DNA from: DASPLX01 sp035627375
Lineage (GTDB): Bacteria > Pseudomonadota > Gammaproteobacteria > Burkholderiales > Burkholderiaceae_D
Direction: 5' to 3'
DNA: 64,000 bases
NCBI GenBank assembly: GCA_035627375.1
Contig: DASPLX010000037.1
Coordinates: forward strand, 286,812 to 350,811
Shown here in pieces: positions 44,139 through 53,277 of this stretch (the first letter of the stretch is position 1; the number at the start of each line of letters is the position of its first letter). The notes under the pieces are model-generated. The model worked only from the letters and a program-made list of their open reading frames with translations. It did no database searches and was not told the DNA's origin. The translations under genes and the position numbers were made by a program.

Positions 44139-45482
44139 ATGGCAACTGCAGTCGAAACCCTGGACAAACTTGAGCGCCGCATCACGATCACGCTTCCGCT
44201 GGATGACGTGAAGGCGGAAGTTGAAAAGCGTCTGAAAGTCCGTGCCCGCACGGCGAAAGCGCCGGGCTTCCGTCCGGGTAAAGTCCCCATGAAGCTGGTT
44301 GCCCAGCAATACGGCTACCAGGTCGAGACCGAAGTGCTGAACGACAAGGTCGGCCGCGCTTTCAACGAAGCCGCCGCCGAGAATAATCTGCGCGTCGCCG
44401 GCTTTCCTCGCATCGAGCCCAAGAGCGGCGCCGCGGAAGGCTCCATCGCCTTCGACGCGACCTTCGAAATCTATCCGGACGTGAAAATCGGCGATCTGTC
44501 GTCCGTCGAAGTCGAGAAGACCGTCGCCCAGGTGAGCGATGCGGAAATCGACAAGACCATCGATATCCTGCGCAAGCAACGCGTCCATTTCCATGTCAAG
44601 GGCGAGCAGGGCGCGCACGGCGACGGCGGCGCGGATACCTCCGCGCAAAATGGCGATCGCGTGACGGTCGATTTCGTCGGCAAGATCGACGGCGTCGAGT
44701 TCCAGGGTGGCAAGGCCGACAACTACAGTTTCGTGCTTGGCGAAGGCCGCATGCTGCCGGAGTTCGAAGCGGCCGCTCTCGGCTTGAAGGTCGGCGAATC
44801 CAAGACCTTTCCGCTGTCTTTCCCCGAGGACTACCACGGCAAGGATGTCGCCGGCAAGACCGCCGAATTCACGATCACGATGAAGAAGGTCGAGTGGGCG
44901 CATATGCCGGAAGTCGACGCCGAGTTTGCGAAATCGCTGGGTATCGCCGACGGCGACCTCGCTAAAATGCGCGAAGACATCAAGGCCAATCTCGAGCGTG
45001 AAGTCAAGGGACGCACCAAGTCCAAGACCAAGGACAGCGTGATGGACGCGCTGATCAAGGTCTCCGAACTCGACGTGCCGAAGGCGTTGATCGAGCAAGA
45101 CGTGGAGCGCTTGGTCGAGATGACGCGTCAGGACATGGCCCAGCGCGGTATGAATGTCAAGGACATGCCGTTTCCGCCGGAGCTCTTTTCCGCGCAAGCC
45201 GAACGTCGCGTCCGCCTCGGCCTGATCCTCGCCGAACTGGTGAAGACCAACAATCTGCAGGCGACCGCCGAACAGGTGAAGGCTCAGGTCGAGGAATTCG
45301 CGCAGAGCTACGAAGACCCGCAGCAAGTTGTGAAGTACTATTACGCTGACCGTCGCCGCCTCGCGGAAGTTGAGGCTCTTGTTTTGGAAGAAAACGTCGT
45401 CAACTACGTGCTGGGCAAGGCGAAAGTCACCGACAAGTCGGTCGCGTTCGACGAATTGATGGGCACCGGCGCGCAGGCGTAA
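44139..45482 (+). CDS. tig: trigger factor
   Basis: Ribosome-associated chaperone and prolyl isomerase, 447 residues. The ribosome-binding domain has the signature GFRPGKVP. The FKBP-type domain sits at ~165-250 (NGDRVTVDFVGKIDGVEFQGG...FPEDYHGKDVAGKTAEF). The C-terminal helical arms follow. It sits between tRNA-Leu and clpP. With only 33 bp to the tRNA end and no ribosome site of strength, its promoter must lie inside or before the tRNA gene. Confidence 0.98.
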   Translation: MATAVETLDKLERRITITLPLDDVKAEVEKRLKVRARTAKAPGFRPGKVPMKLVAQQYGYQVETEVLNDKVGRAFNEAAAENNLRVAGFPRIEPKSGAAEGSIAFDATFEIYPDVKIGDLSSVEVEKTVAQVSDAEIDKTIDILRKQRVHFHVKGEQGAHGDGGADTSAQNGDRVTVDFVGKIDGVEFQGGKADNYSFVLGEGRMLPEFEAAALGLKVGESKTFPLSFPEDYHGKDVAGKTAEFTITMKKVEWAHMPEVDAEFAKSLGIADGDLAKMREDIKANLEREVKGRTKSKTKDSVMDALIKVSELDVPKALIEQDVERLVEMTRQDMAQRGMNVKDMPFPPELFSAQAERRVRLGLILAELVKTNNLQATAEQVKAQVEEFAQSYEDPQQVVKYYYADRRRLAEVEALVLEENVVNYVLGKAKVTDKSVAFDELMGTGAQA

Positions 45483-45521
45483 TTGCTTGTGCGCTCTTCC
45501 TAAGGAACCTGAGGAAAGCAT

Positions 45522-46148
45522 ATGACAAGCAATTTTGGAAACTCGGCGCTCGATACCCAGATGCTCGGCCTGGTGCCGATGGTGATCGAGCAGAGCGGCC
45601 GCGGCGAGCGTGCGTACGATATTTATTCGCGCCTGCTGAAAGAACGCGTGATCTTCCTGGTCGGGCCCGTGACCGATCAGGCGGCGAACCTCGTCGTTGC
45701 GCAGATGCTGTTCCTGGAAAGCGAAAATCCGGACAAGGACATCTCGTTGTACATCAACTCCCCGGGCGGTTCGGTCTCGGCCGGTCTGGCGATCTACGAC
45801 ACGATGCAGTTCATTAAGCCGGACGTGTCCACGTTGTGCACCGGTCTTGCGGCGTCGATGGGTGCGTTTCTCCTGGCCGCCGGCGCCAAGGGCAAGCGAT
45901 ATTCGCTGCCGAACTCGCGCATCATGATCCATCAGCCTTTGGGCGGTGCGCAGGGGCAGGCGACGGATATCGAGATCCAAGCACGGGAGATCCTGTACTT
46001 GCGCGAGCGTCTGAACCACATCCTGGCCGAACAGACAGGTCGCAGCATAGAGCAGATCGCTCGCGACACCGATCGCGACAACTTCATGTCTGCCGATGCG
46101 GCGGTCGATTACGGCATGATTGACAAGGTATTAACCCGGCGCGCTTGA
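45522..46148 (+). CDS. clpP: ATP-dependent Clp protease proteolytic subunit
   Basis: A 208-residue tetradecameric serine peptidase. The triad is S112 (LAASMGAF), H137 (MIHQPLGG) and D186 (TDRDNFM), one residue offset from E. coli. YINSPGGSVSAGLAIYDTM is the substrate-strand loop. It is 39 bp after tig, probably co-transcribed, and is followed by a strong terminator before clpX. Confidence 0.98.
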   Translation: MTSNFGNSALDTQMLGLVPMVIEQSGRGERAYDIYSRLLKERVIFLVGPVTDQAANLVVAQMLFLESENPDKDISLYINSPGGSVSAGLAIYDTMQFIKPDVSTLCTGLAASMGAFLLAAGAKGKRYSLPNSRIMIHQPLGGAQGQATDIEIQAREILYLRERLNHILAEQTGRSIEQIARDTDRDNFMSADAAVDYGMIDKVLTRRA

Positions 46149-46183
46149 TCGGCAGTTTGCGTGCATCGATCGATATGTCAAAC

Positions 46184-46210
46184 GCCCGGGCGCAACAGCC
46201 CGGGCTTTTT
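46184..46210 (+). terminator. Rho-independent terminator of clpP
   Basis: A perfect 8-bp stem GCCCGGGC/GCCCGGGC with loop gcaaca and five T, 35 bp after the stop. It separates clpP from clpX, so clpX must have its own promoter in 46211-46434, which I could not define. Confidence 0.93.
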
Positions 46211-46434
46211 AGTTTCGCCTTCCGTCGTTCGGCTTCGCGTAGGCGTTGTCGGATCCTTGTCGAACCTGGCGCTTTCATTTTTATCAAGCGTGTAACCACG
46301 GCGATGCGGCGCTAATTCGCGCGCAAAAGCCACTCCTGTTTTCTTTCGAAATTCCCACTTTTCTTGCGTCGTGGCGTGACGAATCCGGAATTCGAAGGTA
46401 ATATCAAACCAAGACTTCTACCTATCTGTGTCCC

Positions 46435-47706
46435 ATGTCTGACAAAAAATCCTCCAGCGGCGAAAAATTGCTCTACTGCTCGTTCTGCGGGAAGAGCCAG
46501 CACGAGGTGAAGAAGCTCATCGCAGGCCCGTCCGTTTTCATTTGCGACGAGTGCATCGATTTATGCAATGACATCATTCGTGATGAGGCCGCGAGCGTCG
46601 AATCCGTCGCCGGCCCGAAGTCGGATTTGCCGGCGCCGCAGGAAATCTGCGAGATTCTGGATCAATACGTGATCGGCCAGCAGACGGCCAAGCGTATTCT
46701 GTCCGTGGCGGTCTACAATCATTACAAGCGCCTGAAGCATCTCGGCAAGAAAGACGATGTCGAACTCGCTAAGAGCAATATCCTCCTGGTCGGCCCGACA
46801 GGTTCCGGCAAGACACTGCTGGCACAGACTTTGGCGCGGCTGTTGAACGTGCCCTTCGTGATCGCGGATGCGACGACACTGACCGAGGCAGGCTATGTCG
46901 GCGAGGACGTCGAAAACATCATCCAGAAGCTTTTGCAGAACTGCAATTACGAAGTCGAGAAGGCGCAGAAGGGGATCGTTTATATCGATGAGATCGACAA
47001 GATTTCCCGCAAGTCGGACAATCCCTCGATCACGCGCGACGTCTCCGGCGAGGGTGTACAGCAAGCCTTGCTGAAACTGATCGAAGGCACGATGGCCTCC
47101 GTTCCGCCGCAGGGCGGACGCAAGCATCCGAATCAGGACTTCGTCCAGATCGATACGACCAACATTCTGTTCATCTGCGGCGGCGCCTTCGACGGCCTCG
47201 CCAAGATCATTTCGAATCGCTCGGAAAAGAGCGGCATCGGTTTTTCCGCGAGCGTCAAAAGCCAGAGCGAGCGCAATGCAAGCGAGGTCCTGCTCGATGT
47301 GGAGCCCGAGGATCTGATCAAATTCGGCTTGATACCAGAACTCGTCGGTCGTTTGCCGGTTGTGGCGACCTTGAGTGAACTCAACGAGGACGCCTTAATC
47401 CAAATTCTGCTGGAACCGAAGAACGCCCTGATCAAGCAATACGCTAAGCTTTTACAAATGGAAGGCGCGGAACTTGAGGTCAGGCCGGCGGCGTTGCATG
47501 CGATTGCAAAGAAGGCGTTGGCGCGCAAGACCGGTGCCCGCGGCTTGCGCTCGATCCTGGAGCATGCCTTGCTGGATGTGATGTATGAATTGCCCAGCGT
47601 GCAGAACGTCGCCAAGATCGTGATCGATGAAAATACGATCATGAATGGCGCCAAGCCATTGCTGATCTACCATGAACAGCCGAAGGTTTCCGGAGCAAAG
47701 CAATAA
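46435..47706 (+). CDS. clpX: ATP-dependent Clp protease ATP-binding subunit ClpX
   Basis: A 423-residue AAA+ unfoldase feeding ClpP. The zinc-binding domain has C-x2-C and C-x2-C (CSFCGK...ICDEC). Walker A is GPTGSGKTLLAQ, the pore loop GYVGEDVEN, Walker B VYIDEIDK, and the ClpP-docking loop IGFSAS. The full family length is present. It is transcribed after a terminator, then lon follows after its own terminator, so clpX is likely monocistronic. Confidence 0.98.
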   Translation: MSDKKSSSGEKLLYCSFCGKSQHEVKKLIAGPSVFICDECIDLCNDIIRDEAASVESVAGPKSDLPAPQEICEILDQYVIGQQTAKRILSVAVYNHYKRLKHLGKKDDVELAKSNILLVGPTGSGKTLLAQTLARLLNVPFVIADATTLTEAGYVGEDVENIIQKLLQNCNYEVEKAQKGIVYIDEIDKISRKSDNPSITRDVSGEGVQQALLKLIEGTMASVPPQGGRKHPNQDFVQIDTTNILFICGGAFDGLAKIISNRSEKSGIGFSASVKSQSERNASEVLLDVEPEDLIKFGLIPELVGRLPVVATLSELNEDALIQILLEPKNALIKQYAKLLQMEGAELEVRPAALHAIAKKALARKTGARGLRSILEHALLDVMYELPSVQNVAKIVIDENTIMNGAKPLLIYHEQPKVSGAKQ

Positions 47707-47805
47707 CAGAGGCAACAACGCTGCGAAAAAATCGCTCAAGAGAAAGTTTTTTTGCGGAAACGCAGTACAATTTACTCTAAGAAAAATTATCGAGGCTTCG
47801 ATCGC

Positions 47806-47843
47806 AAAGCCACACGGGGGTAACTTCGAGTGTGGCTTTTTTT
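47806..47843 (+). terminator. Rho-independent terminator of clpX
   Basis: A perfect 10-bp stem AAAGCCACAC/GTGTGGCTTT, 14-nt loop, T-run to 47843. It lies 100 bp after clpX and 98 bp before lon. Confidence 0.92.
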
Positions 47844-47940
47844 ATTGCCCTTGTAAAAAGGTGATTTTTGTAAATATTGGGACTTGTGTTTTGGCCCTTT
47901 GCGCCAACATCTGTAACGAGGATTTTTGATAAGGCTCGCC

Positions 47941-50352
47941 ATGTCGACTACTACAATCACTGAACACACCCAATTACCATTGCTGCCATTGCGAGACGTG
48001 GTCGTTTTTCCGCATATGGTGATCCCGCTGTTCGTCGGCCGACCCAAATCGATCAAGGCGCTCGAAGCGGCGATGGAGCAAGGCAAGAGCATCATGCTCG
48101 CCGCTCAGAAGGCCGCCGCCAAGGACGAGCCGTCCGCCAACGATATCTACGAGATCGGTTGTGTCGCCAACATCCTGCAAATGCTGAAGCTGCCGGATGG
48201 TACGGTGAAGGTCCTGGTTGAAGGTGCGCAGCGTGCGCGCATTCATCACATCAGCGAACTCGAGACGCATTTCATCGCCGAATTGACGCCGGTCGAGTCC
48301 GAGGCCGGCGACCCTTCGGAAGTCGAAGCTTTGCGCCGTGCGATCATTCAGCAGTTCGATCAATACGTGAAATTGAACAAGAAGATTCCGCCGGAGATCC
48401 TGACTTCGCTGGCTGGAATCGACGATCCGGGCCGCCTTGCCGATACGATCGCCGCGCATCTGCCGCTCAAACTTGAGCAAAAGCAGATCATCCTCGAGAT
48501 CTTCAATATCGCCAAACGTCACGAACACTTGCTCGGCCAGCTCGAGGGCGAACTCGACATACTGCAGGTCGAGAAACGCATTCGCGGTCGCGTCAAGCGC
48601 CAGATGGAAAAATCGCAGCGCGAGTATTATCTGAACGAGCAGGTCAAGGCGATTCAGAAGGAACTCGGCGAGGGCGACGAGGGGGCGGACCTCGAAGAGC
48701 TCGAGAAGAAGATCATCGCCGCCAAGATGCCCAAGGAAGCCCGGGACAAGGCCCAGAGCGAATTGAAGAAGCTCAAGCTGATGTCGCCCATGTCCGCAGA
48801 GGCGACGGTCGTGCGCAACTACATCGATACGCTGATCGGCTTGCCGTGGAAGAAAAAGTCCAAGGTCAACAACGATCTTGCCAACGCCGAGAAAGTACTG
48901 GAAGACGAGCACTACGGTCTCGAAAAGGTCAAAGAGCGCATTCTCGAGTATCTCGCCGTTCAGCAACGCGTCGACAAGGTCAAGGCGCCGATCCTGTGCC
49001 TGGTCGGTCCGCCCGGCGTCGGCAAGACCTCGCTCGGCCAATCGATCGCGCGTGCGACCAATCGCAAGTTCGTGCGCATGGCCTTGGGCGGCGTGCGCGA
49101 CGAAGCCGAGATTCGCGGCCATCGCCGTACCTACATCGGTTCGATGCCCGGCAAGATCCTGCAGAGCCTGACCAAGGTGGGTGTGCGCAATCCGCTGTTC
49201 CTGCTCGATGAAGTGGACAAGCTCGGCATGGATTTCCGAGGTGATCCCGCTTCCGCGCTGCTCGAGGTGCTCGATCCGGAGCAGAACCATACGTTCTCGG
49301 ATCATTACATCGAGGTGGATTTCGACCTGTCCGACGTGATGTTCGTGGCGACGTCGAACTCGTTCAATATTCCGCCGGCGCTGCTGGATCGCATGGAGGT
49401 GATTCGCCTCGCGGGTTACACCGAGGACGAGAAGACTCATATCTCGATGCGCTACCTGCTGCCGAAGCAAATCAAGAACAACGGTCTGAAGGATGACGAG
49501 ATCACGGTATCGGAGTCGGCGATTCGCGACATCATCCGCTATTACACGCGCGAGGCCGGTGTGCGTTCGCTCGAGCGCGAGATCTCGAAGATCTGCCGCA
49601 AGGTCGTGAAGATGCTGCTGCTGAAGAAGCAAGACCGGAAAGTCACCGTCACATCCAAGAATCTCGACAAATTCCTCGGCGTGCGGCGTTTCGATTTCGG
49701 CATGGCCGAGAAGGAAAACCAGGTCGGTCAAGTGGTCGGTCTCGCATGGACCGAAGTGGGCGGGGATTTGCTGACCATCGAAGCGATGACGATGCCCGGA
49801 AAGGGCGGCGTGATCCGCACCGGTACTCTCGGCGACGTCATGAAGGAGTCGATCGAGGCGGCGCGCACCGTGGTGCGCAGTCGCGCGAAGCGGCTCGGCG
49901 TCAAGAGCGACGTATTCGAGAAGACCGATATCCATATCCATGTTCCGGAAGGCGCCACGCCGAAGGATGGCCCGTCTGCCGGCATTGCCATGACGACCGC
50001 TCTGGTATCGGTATTTACCGGTATTCCGGTGCGCGCCGACGTCGCGATGACAGGGGAAATCACGTTGCGCGGCGAAGTGTTGCCGATCGGTGGATTGAAG
50101 GAGAAATTGCTGGCCGCGCATCGCGGCGGAATCAAGACCGTCTTGATCCCGGAGCAGAATGTCAAGGATCTGGCGGATATTCCGGACAATGTGAAGAACA
50201 GGCTTGAAATCGTTCCGGTGCGCTGGATCGACAAGGTGCTCGAAGTCGCTCTCGAGCGGCAGCCCGTGCCGCTGACCGACGAAGAAGCGACGGCCGCCGC
50301 GGCGGCCGTCACCAAAGCCGCGGAGTCGGCCGAAGCGGTGGTTACACACTGA
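47941..50352 (+). CDS. lon: ATP-dependent protease La
   Basis: An 803-residue AAA+ serine protease degrading misfolded and regulatory proteins. The N-terminal LON substrate domain starts at PLLPLRDVVVFPHMVIPLFVGR. Walker A is GPPGVGKTSLG, and the catalytic dyad is S679 (DGPSAGIAM) and K722 (GGLKEKLLAAHRGG), the same numbers as in E. coli. The start at MSTTTITEH follows a clear AACGAGGA. A terminator follows. Confidence 0.98.
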   Translation: MSTTTITEHTQLPLLPLRDVVVFPHMVIPLFVGRPKSIKALEAAMEQGKSIMLAAQKAAAKDEPSANDIYEIGCVANILQMLKLPDGTVKVLVEGAQRARIHHISELETHFIAELTPVESEAGDPSEVEALRRAIIQQFDQYVKLNKKIPPEILTSLAGIDDPGRLADTIAAHLPLKLEQKQIILEIFNIAKRHEHLLGQLEGELDILQVEKRIRGRVKRQMEKSQREYYLNEQVKAIQKELGEGDEGADLEELEKKIIAAKMPKEARDKAQSELKKLKLMSPMSAEATVVRNYIDTLIGLPWKKKSKVNNDLANAEKVLEDEHYGLEKVKERILEYLAVQQRVDKVKAPILCLVGPPGVGKTSLGQSIARATNRKFVRMALGGVRDEAEIRGHRRTYIGSMPGKILQSLTKVGVRNPLFLLDEVDKLGMDFRGDPASALLEVLDPEQNHTFSDHYIEVDFDLSDVMFVATSNSFNIPPALLDRMEVIRLAGYTEDEKTHISMRYLLPKQIKNNGLKDDEITVSESAIRDIIRYYTREAGVRSLEREISKICRKVVKMLLLKKQDRKVTVTSKNLDKFLGVRRFDFGMAEKENQVGQVVGLAWTEVGGDLLTIEAMTMPGKGGVIRTGTLGDVMKESIEAARTVVRSRAKRLGVKSDVFEKTDIHIHVPEGATPKDGPSAGIAMTTALVSVFTGIPVRADVAMTGEITLRGEVLPIGGLKEKLLAAHRGGIKTVLIPEQNVKDLADIPDNVKNRLEIVPVRWIDKVLEVALERQPVPLTDEEATAAAAAVTKAAESAEAVVTH

Positions 50353-50370
50353 ACCTGACACTATCCTTAC

Positions 50371-50395
50371 AGGCGCCTTTCGAGGCGCCTTTTTT
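50371..50395 (+). terminator. Rho-independent terminator of lon
   Basis: A perfect 7-bp stem AGGCGCC/GGCGCCT with a 6-nt loop and a run of six T, 18 bp after the stop. Confidence 0.93.
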
Positions 50396-50469
50396 GTGCC
50401 CGCTTGGAATGCCGATCGATCGGTTTGCCAGGAAACCCTTATGCCATGCGGGTTTGCGGGGGAAACAGC

Positions 50470-50498
50470 TTGACATGAGGCAACGTGACTTGTTTAAT
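50470..50498 (+). promoter_or_regulatory. sigma-70 promoter of hupB
   Basis: TTGACA at 50470-50475, 17-bp spacer, TTTAAT at 50493-50498. It leaves a leader of about 88 nt before the GTG start. Confidence 0.8.
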
Positions 50499-50592
50499 AC
50501 CGTCTGCAGTTTCCGCTGCGTAACTCAAGTACATAAGTAACTATGCGGCCCTAGAACGCCTATGCGCACTTAACCTTCGAGAGGGGACATCA

Positions 50593-50865
50593 GTGAACAA
50601 AACCGAATTGATCGATCACATCGCAAAGACCGCCGACATCTCCAAGGCGGCCGCCACGCGTTCGCTCGATGCCATCATCGGCGCCGTCAAGACAACATTG
50701 AAGAAAAACGGTACCGTGACTCTGGTCGGCTTCGGCACCTTCTCCGTCGGCAAGCGCGCTGCGCGCACCGGCCGCAATCCGCGGACCGGAGCGGCGATAA
50801 AAATCAAAGCTGCGAAAGTTCCTAAATTTAGGCCTGGCAAAGCGCTTAAAGATGCGGTAAACTAA
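50593..50865 (+). CDS. hupB: DNA-binding protein HU-beta
   Basis: A 90-residue histone-like protein bending and compacting DNA. GTG start after GAGAGGGG. It contains the conserved GFGTFSV and the arm GRNPRTGAAIKI, and ends FRPGKALKDAVN. It follows lon as in most proteobacteria. Two tRNA genes lie 48 bp downstream without a terminator between, so read-through into them is likely. Confidence 0.98.
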   Translation: MNKTELIDHIAKTADISKAAATRSLDAIIGAVKTTLKKNGTVTLVGFGTFSVGKRAARTGRNPRTGAAIKIKAAKVPKFRPGKALKDAVN

Positions 50866-50913
50866 TGTTTTTGGCGTGGTGACAACGCCAGCAATGGCTG
50901 ACTTGGCAAAGAA

Positions 50914-50989
50914 GGGTGCTTAGCTCAGTTGGTAGAGCGGCGCCCTTACAAGGCGTAGGTCGGGAGTTCGAGCCTCTCAGCACCCACCA
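50914..50989 (+). tRNA. tRNA-Val (anticodon TAC)
   Basis: A 76-nt cloverleaf with acceptor GGGTGCT/AGCACCC, D-arm TAGCTCAGTTGGTAGAGC, anticodon TAC in the loop CTTACAA, T-arm GAGTTCGAGCCTC and encoded CCA. Confidence 0.98.
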
Positions 50990-51028
50990 GATAGCTCAGT
51001 CATTGCAAGAGCAGGTTTTAGCAGTTTA

Positions 51029-51105
51029 GGAGTGGTAGTTCAGTCGGTTAGAATACCGGCCTGTCACGCCGGGGGTCGCGGGTTCGAGTCCCGTCCACTC
51101 CGCCA
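51029..51105 (+). tRNA. tRNA-Asp (anticodon GTC)
   Basis: A 77-nt cloverleaf with acceptor GGAGTGG/CCACTCC, D-arm TAGTTCAGTCGGTTAGAAT, anticodon GTC in the loop CTGTCAC, T-arm GGGTTCGAGTCCC and encoded CCA. It is 39 bp after tRNA-Val. Confidence 0.98.
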
Positions 51106-51114
51106 ATACCGAGG

Positions 51115-51141
51115 AAAGGCGAACGCAAGTTCGCCTTTTTT
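51115..51141 (+). terminator. Rho-independent terminator after tRNA-Asp
   Basis: Stem AAAGGCGAAC/GTTCGCCTTT with a GCAA tetraloop and six T. It ends the hupB/tRNA transcript before ppiD. Confidence 0.93.
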
Positions 51142-51244
51142 CATATGGGCCGCATCCTGGAGTTTCATCGGGGCATTGGATTTTCGAGTGTTCCGCCGAG
51201 GCGCCGGAAATGAGACCTTCTAAATTTGTTTGTGATTGGTGACC

Positions 51245-53188
51245 ATGTTCGATTTTGTCCGTACCCATCAACGCTTGATGCAGTTCGTGCTGCTTCTGTT
51301 CATTTTCCCGTCGTTCGCGTTTTTCGGTATCGAGAGTTATTCCCGTCTGAGCGACGACGACAACGCGGTCGCCAAGGTGGCCGGCGTATCGATCACCCAG
51401 CAGGAATTCGACGCTGCCCAACGCGAACAGACCGAGCGTCTGCGCCAGATGTTCGGCGCCCAGTTCGATCCGAAGATGCTCGAGACTCCGGAAGCCAAGC
51501 AAGGCATCCTCGATAACCTGATTGCCCAGAAGGCGCTGGCGGCCGAAGCCGCGCGTAACCGCCTGACGGTATCGGACCAGTCGCTGCAGCAGACGATTCT
51601 CGGCATTCCCGGGCTGACCACGCCCGACGGCAAGTTCGATGGCGAGCGTTATAAGGCCTTGTTGGCGATGCAAGGGATGACGCCTGCGATGTATGAATCG
51701 CGTTTGCGCGGCGACTTGACGGTGCAGCAGGTCAATGCCGCCGTGCAGTCGACGGCATTCGCTCCTAAGACCGTGGCGGCCCGCCTGTCCGATCTCAACG
51801 ACCAGGAACGCGAAGTCCAGGAGTTATCGTTCAAGGCTGCGGATTTCGTGTCGCAGGTGAAGATCACGGACGAGTTGCTCAAGGCTTATTACGACAAGAA
51901 CGCCAGCCAGTTTGAAATCCCGGAGCAGGCGAAAGCGGAATATGTCGTATTGACGCTCGATACCGTTGCCTCCGAGATCAACGTTTCGGACGCGGACATC
52001 AAGTCGTATTACGACCAGAACCAGAAACGCTACGGCACCGAAGAGCAGCGCCGCGCCAGCCATATCCTGATTTCCGTGAAGAAGGATGCGTCGGCGGCGG
52101 ACAAGGCCGCGGCGAAGAAGAAAGCCGAGGATCTGCTGGCTCAGGCGCGCAAGAATCCGGCCGACTTCGCGAAGCTTGCCAAGGAAAATTCCCAGGATCC
52201 CGGTTCCGCGGAGCGCGGCGGCGATCTCGATTTTTTTGCCAAGGGCATGATGGTCAAGCCGTTCGAAGAAGCAACCTACAAGCTCAAGCAAGGCGAAATC
52301 AGCGATGTCGTCGAATCCGAATTCGGATACCACATCATCCAGCTGACGGGAATCAAGCCGGCTGCGATCAAGCCGTTCGACGAGGTGAAGGGTGAAATCG
52401 CTGCGGAGATCAAGAAGCAGCAGGCGGCGAAGAAGTTCACCGAAATGGCCGAGGTGTTCAGCAATACGGTATACGAGCAGGCCGACAGCCTGAAACCGGT
52501 TGCCGACAAGCTCAAGCTGAAGATCGAGACGGCGACCAATCTGACGCGCAAGCCGAATCCGGTGTTCGGCCCGATGCCGTTCAACAACGAGAAATTCCTG
52601 AAGGCTCTGTTCTCCGACGATTCGATCAAGAACAAGCGCAATACGGAGGCGGTGGAGGTCGCGGCAAACACCTTGATCGCGGGCCGTATCGCCGAATACA
52701 AGCCGACCACCAAGCGCTCGCTCGACGAAGTCAAGGATGTGGTTCGCGAACGCGTGACACAGGAAGAGGCGGCCAAATTGGCCAAGAAGGCTGGCGAAGA
52801 GAAACTGGCCGCGTTGAAGGCGAAGGACGATACGGCCGGCTTCGGCGATGCCAAGATCGTGTCGCGCTCCAAGCCGGTGGAAATCCATCCGAAGGCATTG
52901 AGCGCGGTGATGAAAGCCGATGCGGCGAAGTTGCCGGCTTATGTCGGCGTCGATCTCGATAACCGCGGCTATGCCGTGTATCGCATCACCAAGGTGTCCC
53001 AACCCGCCGCTCCCGACATGGCGCGCCGCCAGGCGGAACAGCAGCAGATTTCCAACGTGCTGGCGCAGCAGGAAATGTTGGCCTATATCGAAGTGTTGAA
53101 GCGGAAGGCGAAGACCGAGGTGCTCAAGCCGATCGCGGCCGCCGCGGCGGCCGGCGATGCGAATGCACAGGGTTCGGAACCGAAATAA
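51245..53188 (+). CDS. ppiD: peptidyl-prolyl isomerase PpiD (SurA N-terminal/parvulin)
   Basis: A 647-residue inner-membrane-anchored periplasmic chaperone. An N-terminal membrane helix (LMQFVLLLFIFPSFAFFGI) is followed by a SurA-like domain. A parvulin domain lies at ~265-365 (RRASHILISVKKD...GDLDFFAKGMMVKPFEEATYKLKQG...GYHIIQLTGI), then a long C-terminal chaperone region. The ATG at 51245 is preferred to a GTG three codons earlier. Place and direction after lon, hupB and the tRNAs match PpiD. Confidence 0.94.
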   Translation: MFDFVRTHQRLMQFVLLLFIFPSFAFFGIESYSRLSDDDNAVAKVAGVSITQQEFDAAQREQTERLRQMFGAQFDPKMLETPEAKQGILDNLIAQKALAAEAARNRLTVSDQSLQQTILGIPGLTTPDGKFDGERYKALLAMQGMTPAMYESRLRGDLTVQQVNAAVQSTAFAPKTVAARLSDLNDQEREVQELSFKAADFVSQVKITDELLKAYYDKNASQFEIPEQAKAEYVVLTLDTVASEINVSDADIKSYYDQNQKRYGTEEQRRASHILISVKKDASAADKAAAKKKAEDLLAQARKNPADFAKLAKENSQDPGSAERGGDLDFFAKGMMVKPFEEATYKLKQGEISDVVESEFGYHIIQLTGIKPAAIKPFDEVKGEIAAEIKKQQAAKKFTEMAEVFSNTVYEQADSLKPVADKLKLKIETATNLTRKPNPVFGPMPFNNEKFLKALFSDDSIKNKRNTEAVEVAANTLIAGRIAEYKPTTKRSLDEVKDVVRERVTQEEAAKLAKKAGEEKLAALKAKDDTAGFGDAKIVSRSKPVEIHPKALSAVMKADAAKLPAYVGVDLDNRGYAVYRITKVSQPAAPDMARRQAEQQQISNVLAQQEMLAYIEVLKRKAKTEVLKPIAAAAAAGDANAQGSEPK

Positions 53189-53206
53189 GGACTTTTCCCG
53201 GTCATG

Positions 53207-53239
53207 AAAAAGGCGCTGCCGATTGCAGCGCCTTTTTTT
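53207..53239. terminator. bidirectional Rho-independent terminator between ppiD and mnmH
   Basis: A perfect stem AAAAAGGCGCTGC/GCAGCGCCTTTTT with a 5-nt loop. The T-run follows on the + strand and the A-run precedes it, so it can also stop mnmH transcription from the other side. Confidence 0.93.
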
Positions 53240-53277
53240 ATGATGCCAGCAGCGAATCGCTGCGGTCGACGGGCGCG

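Noticed and set aside
47879..47940. A heat-shock (sigma-32) promoter for lon.
   Set aside because: CTTGTGT is present, but no CCCCAT-like -10 at the right distance could be found.
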